Below, piece by piece: positions 13,576-13,792 of a DNA stretch of 13,792 nt. The stretch spans positions 1 through 13,792 of the forward strand of contig JBGPND010000140.1 of assembly GCA_041487355.1 (NCBI GenBank). Reading direction: 5' to 3'. The translations under genes and the position numbers were made by a program. Position 1 is the first letter of the stretch; every line of letters begins with the position of its first letter. Under the pieces are notes generated by a model. That model was not told the DNA's origin, did no database searches, and saw nothing but the letters and a program-made list of their open reading frames with translations. The DNA is from JAMXLO01 sp041487355 (GTDB lineage Bacteria > Pseudomonadota > Alphaproteobacteria > Acetobacterales > Acetobacteraceae).

Positions 13576-13792
13576 CTAGATCATCTCTGGCGCCGGCTTT
13601 AGTGCCGACCGTGTTGTGCAGGTCGTATTTCCCCGCCGCCGGTTGCCGTTTCCGAACGCAGCGTGGGCGATCACCAGCGTCTGCATCGTGGCCGTGTTCT
13701 CCTCCATGATGTAGCTGATGCATGGATTGGAGTTGATCACGATCTCATACGCCAGGCCCTGCATGCCGGCGCGATACATCGCCTCGTTGCGG
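13576..13792 (-). pseudogene. spoVR: SpoVR-family protein fragment, truncated inside its conserved core
   Basis: Minus-strand frame entering from the right edge reads YRAGMQGLAYEIVINSNPCI, SYIMEENTATMQTLVIAHAA, FG. This is the strongly conserved SpoVR block, normally followed by HNxFFKxNYLF with its metal-binding histidines. Here the match ends at HAAFG (about 13655) and is replaced by NGNRRRGNTT and a stop at 13576, roughly 26 residues later. SpoVR proteins are about 450-520 residues, and this block sits near residue 100-150. Most of the protein is therefore missing, and the piece is a pseudogene unless the rest lies elsewhere. Family knowledge: SpoVR works with PrkA kinase and YeaH-type proteins in stress adaptation. 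Upstream codons are outside the window. No frame downstream on the minus strand resumes the SpoVR sequence. Confidence 0.75.

Noticed and set aside
13565..13576. GCGGC-AC-GCCGC inverted repeat after the DUF2158 gene
   Set aside because: Two-base loop is too small for a hairpin and no T run follows, so it is not a terminator.
1..13792. CRISPR array, tRNA, rRNA or long direct repeats
   Set aside because: No evenly spaced repeats, cloverleaf or rRNA-like blocks were seen on reading either strand.

Overview
This is a GC-rich (by eye about 62-66%) proteobacterial accessory region. No rRNA, tRNA or housekeeping gene fixes the taxon. The transposase remnants and codon use suit a high-GC alpha- or betaproteobacterium, and I would not go further than that.

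The theme is polyhydroxyalkanoate (PHA) metabolism plus stress and low-oxygen functions. From left to right: (1) a partial metallo-beta-lactamase-fold hydrolase on the minus strand, divergent from a dienelactone-hydrolase-like alpha/beta hydrolase and a PRPP-motif phosphoribosyltransferase; (2) a 170-residue hypothetical gene broken by two one-base frameshifts; (3) a PhaC-like alpha/beta hydrolase with a serine nucleophile; (4) a small hypothetical gene and a two-CBS-domain protein; (5) a degraded zone with a small minus-strand gene and remnants of two different transposases; (6) a minus-strand TerB-like protein; (7) an apparent operon of a phasin-like protein, class I PHA synthase PhaC and a SERCA-like P2-type cation ATPase; (8) a frameshifted minus-strand hypothetical gene, divergent from a small cysteine-rich ORF, then a tiny membrane ORF overlapping a DUF2158/YodC-like gene; (9) a SpoVR fragment running off the right edge.

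The unifying signal is regulatory. Three perfect FNR/ANR/FixK-type palindromes (TTGAT-N4-ATCAA, all with the core TTGATCTNGATCAA) lie at 551-564, 4180-4193 and 6690-6703, and a one-mismatch version lies at 12929-12942. They sit in front of the hydrolase pair, the CBS gene, the phasin-phaC operon and the last divergent pair. Two of them lie between divergent genes, 55-85 bp from both starts. This implies that a Crp/Fnr-family oxygen or redox regulator switches the whole set on together.

The gene mix (PHA synthase, phosphoribosyltransferase, CBS protein, alpha/beta hydrolases, cation ATPase) resembles, as far as I recall, the low-oxygen-activated (lxa) persistence locus of Burkholderia cenocepacia and ANR-regulated clusters in related bacteria. 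A plausible joint role is survival without oxygen: storing carbon and reducing power as PHA, controlling ions and scavenging metabolites. Several small or hypothetical genes are frameshifted while the large enzymes are intact. Either the accessory genes are decaying or the assembly contains single-base deletions.
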